From positions 5,202,501 through 5,266,500 of the forward strand of contig CM065381.1 in the NCBI GenBank assembly GCA_033060915.1: 64,000 nucleotides of DNA, in the 5' to 3' direction. The DNA comes from Euryodendron excelsum. Lineage: Eukaryota; Streptophyta; Magnoliopsida; Ericales; Pentaphylacaceae. The position numbers and the translations under genes are program-made. This document shows, in pieces, positions 60,238-64,000 of this stretch. Each line of letters starts with the position of its first letter. Position 1 is the first letter of the stretch. The notes beneath the pieces were generated by a model, which worked only from the letters and a program-made list of their open reading frames with translations, ran no database searches and was not told the origin of the DNA.

Positions 60238-60460
60238 GACCACCTTGTGCACAGTAGTTGGTTATTTGTCTAAATCATCCCTGATATTCAGTGATTTTCC
60301 CAACAGGCCTTTCTATTCGATTTATGTAATTAGTTACAAATTTTAGGATGACAGAGGTCCAAATCTAGTAGCCTAATTGAGGTGAAAGTAGGGCATGGCT
60401 TTAGCAACTTATAAATCTTAGCCTAAAATACAAAGTAATTATTTATAAACGCAATTGTTG
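59979..60460 (-). promoter_or_regulatory. Putative 5' UTR and promoter of CESA7
   Basis: On the minus strand the leader before the ATG is C-rich and then contains a (GA)n run (60200-60233 as CT on the plus strand), which is common in plant 5' UTRs. Words matching the secondary-wall MYB element ACC(A/T)A(A/C)(T/C) occur as ACCAACT (minus, 60256-60262) and ACCTAAT (plus, 60109-60115). A TATAAATA lies at 60440-60447 (minus), 462 bp from the ATG. Such short words also occur by chance, and no start site is known. Confidence 0.4.
60200..60233. repeat. (CT)n microsatellite upstream of CESA7
   Basis: A perfect 34-bp CT run lies about 220 bp upstream of the CESA7 start codon, probably in its 5' UTR. 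Confidence 0.95.
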
Positions 60461-63043
60461 TGGTTGTTTATGGTCTTTTTATTTCGAATGTGGCAATGAC
60501 AATATATTTTCATTATGGCTAAATATGGAATATTCTATTCTTATTGAATTTTTATACACAAAATTCTATTAAAATGATGTGACAACAATAATTTTTAAAT
60601 TGTAAAGCAAAATAATAAGTATTTTGGTTTGAAAAGAAAGAATCACAAACAGTAACTTTATTCTTTTGAGAATTCTGTACAAACTTCAATATATAGCATT
60701 ACTCATAAAATAGTGATAATAATAGGACGTTAAAAAATAGTACATTTAGATATTTGTATTTGTCAAATCAAAAGATTAATGTTGCACTGCGCATAATCTC
60801 ATTTTTAATCCCATTTTTTCACTCATGGATACAAATGGTAAAGTTGCTTCATTGAATCAAAATTGTAACCCGGAAGAAATCTCTTTGCACAAGTTGCGTA
60901 TAATGTCTAATCTTCTCGAAACTCACAATAGCAAGAGTCTTGTGCAATAAACAACTCTCTCTAAATATTAGGACAACATTGGTAATTGTTAAATCTCAAC
61001 ACACTAAACTTTTTAAAAAAATCGCATTCAACTACCTATGTGAGCTCATTTAGTTAATCAAATTACTTTAAAATCCACACCTTAATGTCACAAAATACTA
61101 TAGTATAGATATGGGTTAAAAAAAACCCTATTCAAATGTGGCATTGAGTAGGAATTGAAAATTGTAATTGATTTTAGTTCAAGGAGATTGCTTACCCTTT
61201 TTAATAAGTAATGCATTCCATAATGAGCAAATCACAATCTCATACAACATTATAACCTTTTCTGTTGATTATTAGTTCAAGGAGATTGCTTACCCTTTTT
61301 AATATGTAAGGCATTCTATAATGAGCAAATCACAATATCATACAACATTATTACTTTTTTTAAGAAAAGGCATACACAAACCCACTAAACCATTGTCACT
61401 TATCCATAACAGTGGTAGTTGAATTCATTAGCCATCATAATTGATCACTTTACATAGTTTTCAATCCTCCTTAGTCCAAGATTACTCTTACTTCAATGAT
61501 TAACTTCGTTGCTCAAACAACTAAAATTATAGATAAGGTCGGGGACTCGTGGGAATGTAGCATCCTTATTTTTAGGTACTACTTTTATTATAATTTTTAT
61601 TTTTTATTTGATGGGTTCAACATTATTAAACTTAAATTTGAGTGACATTATCTGTGAGGATGGAATCAAGGAGGCACTTTGTTGATCGAAGCAATATCAG
61701 GCCAAACAAGTTTAACAAATATAAGCAGAAAAATTAAAATACAAATTTGTTATTACATATACCCGATTAAGGAAAAGAAATTGACAATGAGTGTTATTTT
61801 ATGTGTTCCTTTTTTATTCTTGTCCTATTTGTTTTTAATTTTTTATAAAGAAGAAAAAAAGACGGTTTTGTTACTTTCCTATTCAAAGTCAAATTCGTGG
61901 CTGGAATACAAATACAATAACTTTCTTCAATATGAAACATAACGGAGCAATTCCTAGTTTCTAAATTTAAATATTTATACAATTTAGGTGGGAGGGTTCT
62001 TATTTAATTTGCTTTTCTTCTTTTTTTACAAAATTGTCACTTCTACATCTAAATAAATAAAATCTAAACTTACACAATACATACAACGAAAAAATGTTTA
62101 GGAGTACGACAGAATCATAATAGAAATAGTACCTAAAAATAAGAGTACTATATTCCTATTAGATTATTTTCAAATTCGAACAACAAATTTTTCTCAAAAT
62201 TTTGGCCGTAGTACTAAAAATTTGTTCCATCGGATGGAGAAAATATTGGTACAACCACACTGATGTAATTCAACGGATCAATAAACTAGAGCCACAGATC
62301 CATGTAAATTCTAATCATTAATAGAATTCAGTTTAAAATTTAAATTTTTTTCGCTTAAATCAAGATAAAATTATGATAATTGGGATTTAACATGGTTATA
62401 TGGAGACATACTATTGACTCGTTCTACTGCATTAGCATAATAACATTGTACCTCCATTTGGTAGTTGGGTGGGTTGACGCACATGCAATCCTATTTGCAT
62501 ATTTCAATAGAGGATCAAATTTTTGAATTATACATTCCAAACTTATAGATAATTTTGTTATTTAACCCCCTATGCTTACAAGCTTGCCACCATTCTGAAA
62601 TTGATATCTACCGTACCAAACCCTTTCATTCAATTGTTTTATAAAGATCATATTCAAAACATGCAGTCACAAAAACTACCCCGTCATTAACTTCAAAACT
62701 CGGATTTCCCTCGATTTAGGGTTGGTTTAGATAGGCACTTCGTGCCCGATTAAACTAACTGGAATGCGATTATGCAACCAACTGTAGCTTTCCTTAATGC
62801 TGGACTTGTCTACCAACCATATAATACTTTGGTAGAGTATCAATCCATTGCTTTCAGAACTTCATTCAAATCGAAGAAAAAATCCCAGAAAGTGAATGCT
62901 TGGGATGGAAGAACCTCCAAACAAAGACATAGAAGACTTTCTTGGGTTGGTGAGATGGTACTTCTCCATCTTCTAGACAAACTACTCCCCCTATATATAT
63001 ACAGTCGCACACATACAGGTGGATCAGGTGGGCAGTTCATGTT
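60461..63043. other. AT-rich region upstream of CESA7
   Basis: No gene was recognised. It contains a 98-bp tandem duplication (61175-61370). An open frame at 62772-63062 (96 codons) has no recognisable domain and overlaps the edge of the transposon, so it is not called. Confidence 0.6.
61175..61370. repeat. 98-bp tandem duplication
   Basis: Units 61175-61272 and 61273-61370 both start TAGTTCAAGGAGATTGCTTA and continue to a CATACAACATTAT block with a few differences. Confidence 0.9.
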
Positions 63044-63051
63044 GATGTTGC

Positions 63052-63632
63052 TAGGGCTGTAAAATAAATTAAGCTACTCGAACTCAACTTGTGTTCAGAC
63101 TCATGTCTTGCGTTAATGAATTATGACATAAACAAACCAAGCATGAATGCATTTTGAAACTCGTTAATTATGAAATTCTAATCAGTGATCAATTTCTTTT
63201 AATATTCTGGACCACAAATCTATTAGTAAACAGGAGCCGCTATCGCTCACCCGGTTGGATGAGAATTCGGAATATCACACATTGATCAATCAAAGAGAGA
63301 TTCAACAACTAACAGAAAGATCCATTCTTTGGGATCCTTCCTTTCTTCAAACGGAAGGAACGAGAGATAGAATTAGACTGGTTCCCAAAATGCCTTTCCA
63401 AATATTCCTAGATGTCCCAGCTATTCACGGAACATAAGGCGAGAGAGCAAGCCCTAGGAGGCTTGCAGCTACCACAGTCATAAAAACGACTCACTCAATA
63501 AGCTAGTAAGCACTTCGAGACTGAAGCTCCTTCGAAGTTGGCTCAAAAGACAAGCATGAACACATTTTTGAAGCACGTTAATTTTTCAAGCAAAATTTGA
63601 ACCACCAAATACTTGGCTCGGTTACAGCCCTA
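63052..63632. mobile_element. hAT-like non-autonomous element carrying plastid DNA
   Basis: The ends TAGGGCTGTAA and TTACAGCCCTA are a perfect 11-bp inverted repeat, and the 8-bp duplication GATGTTGC flanks it exactly at 63044-63051 and 63633-63640. These are the marks of a hAT-superfamily element. The 581-bp body has no transposase. Its middle (about 63220-63435) is chloroplast ycf2 sequence. Confidence 0.9.
63220..63435 (+). pseudogene. Chloroplast ycf2 fragment in nuclear DNA (NUPT)
   Basis: The translation [18 protein letters not shown] and [14 protein letters not shown] is the text I recall from plastid ycf2, preceded by [10 protein letters not shown] in the same frame. After QTE a small insertion shifts the frame and the rest ([11 protein letters not shown]-like) is degraded. 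Similarity stops after TTCACGGAAC near 63435. It is a fragment of about 215 bp without function, transferred from the plastid. It lies wholly inside the hAT-like element. Confidence 0.85.
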
Positions 63633-63640
63633 GATGTTGC

Positions 63641-64000
63641 ATCATCACTCCAACAGTTCACTACGTGGGAGATGCAGATAAGCTCATTATACATTATGCA
63701 TGGACAGATAACCATATGCTATTCTACAATGCAAACATGATAAGTTCTTCAGCTCTAGCTCAAACTCAATCTAACAATTCAATCATTTTGTGGGTGATAG
63801 GAGAAAACAAGCCATTCACTAATAATAATAAGACTGTAGAACATTGTTCATGTATTTACTTAGATTCCAGTTCATCTTTAAAAGGGAAAATTGAATGTCT
63901 GGAACTAGGTGCTCCTGTCAATGTTAATACAGTTAGAGCTGAAAAGGCTGATTTTTGTTTTCAAGATCAAACAGAGATATTCTTGTACAAGTTATATTAC
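63641..64000. other. Right edge, nothing recognised
   Basis: This is AT-rich sequence with no open frame of note, splice-like structure or known repeat visible up to the window end. Confidence 0.5.

Noticed and set aside
62772..63062. 96-codon open frame upstream of the hAT-like element
   Set aside because: No domain, and it runs into the transposon's left end.
1..64000. CRISPR arrays, operons, Shine-Dalgarno sites, phage or toxin-antitoxin systems
   Set aside because: The window is spliced plant nuclear DNA; the repeats found have transposon or microsatellite structure and no regular spacer pattern.

Overview
The window is nuclear DNA from a dicotyledonous plant. The genes have spliced, GT-AG introns. 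The non-coding DNA is AT-rich and full of plant transposon families (Ty1-copia, LTR retrotransposon solo LTRs, hAT-like and Mutator-like non-autonomous elements, tRNA-derived SINE-like pieces) and includes a scrap of chloroplast ycf2. The species cannot be named from the sequence.

Layout. 1-5117: a decayed Ty1-copia element (+) split by a 1,645-bp solo LTR with a perfect 5-bp target duplication. 7155-8102 (-): a RING-H2 gene with an in-frame stop and a broken last zinc ligand. 10608-20521 (+): an intact 13-exon gene for a plastid FAD-dependent oxidoreductase (706 aa, like Arabidopsis PDE327). 28224-40447 (+): an intact 6-exon gene for a QWRF-motif augmin subunit (619 aa, like AUG8). 43755-47395: a broken second copy of the last AUG8 exon, interrupted by a hAT-like element that itself contains a 2.47-kb solo LTR. 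47850-49170 (-): copia debris. 49200-51429 (+): a PPR-DYW pseudogene (MEF29-like). 53284-59978 (-): an intact 13-exon cellulose synthase gene (1,046 aa, CESA7/IRX3 type), followed by its promoter region and a hAT-like element carrying plastid ycf2 DNA.

The order PDE327 - AUG8 - PPR-DYW matches, from memory, the neighbouring Arabidopsis loci At4g30720 - At4g30710 - At4g30700. The block therefore looks like conserved microsynteny in which the PPR member has died here. The three intact genes act in separate processes: plastid redox metabolism, microtubule nucleation in mitosis, and secondary-wall cellulose synthesis. They share no operon-like logic.

Exon boundaries were worked out by hand from reading frame, splice consensus and recalled homologues. 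All three models join into one uninterrupted frame. I found no convincing undescribed molecular system. The most informative signals are nested and precisely dated insertions: transposons with exact target duplications, an insertion 12 bases into a CESA7 intron, one that splits the PPR coding sequence, and one that encloses organelle DNA.
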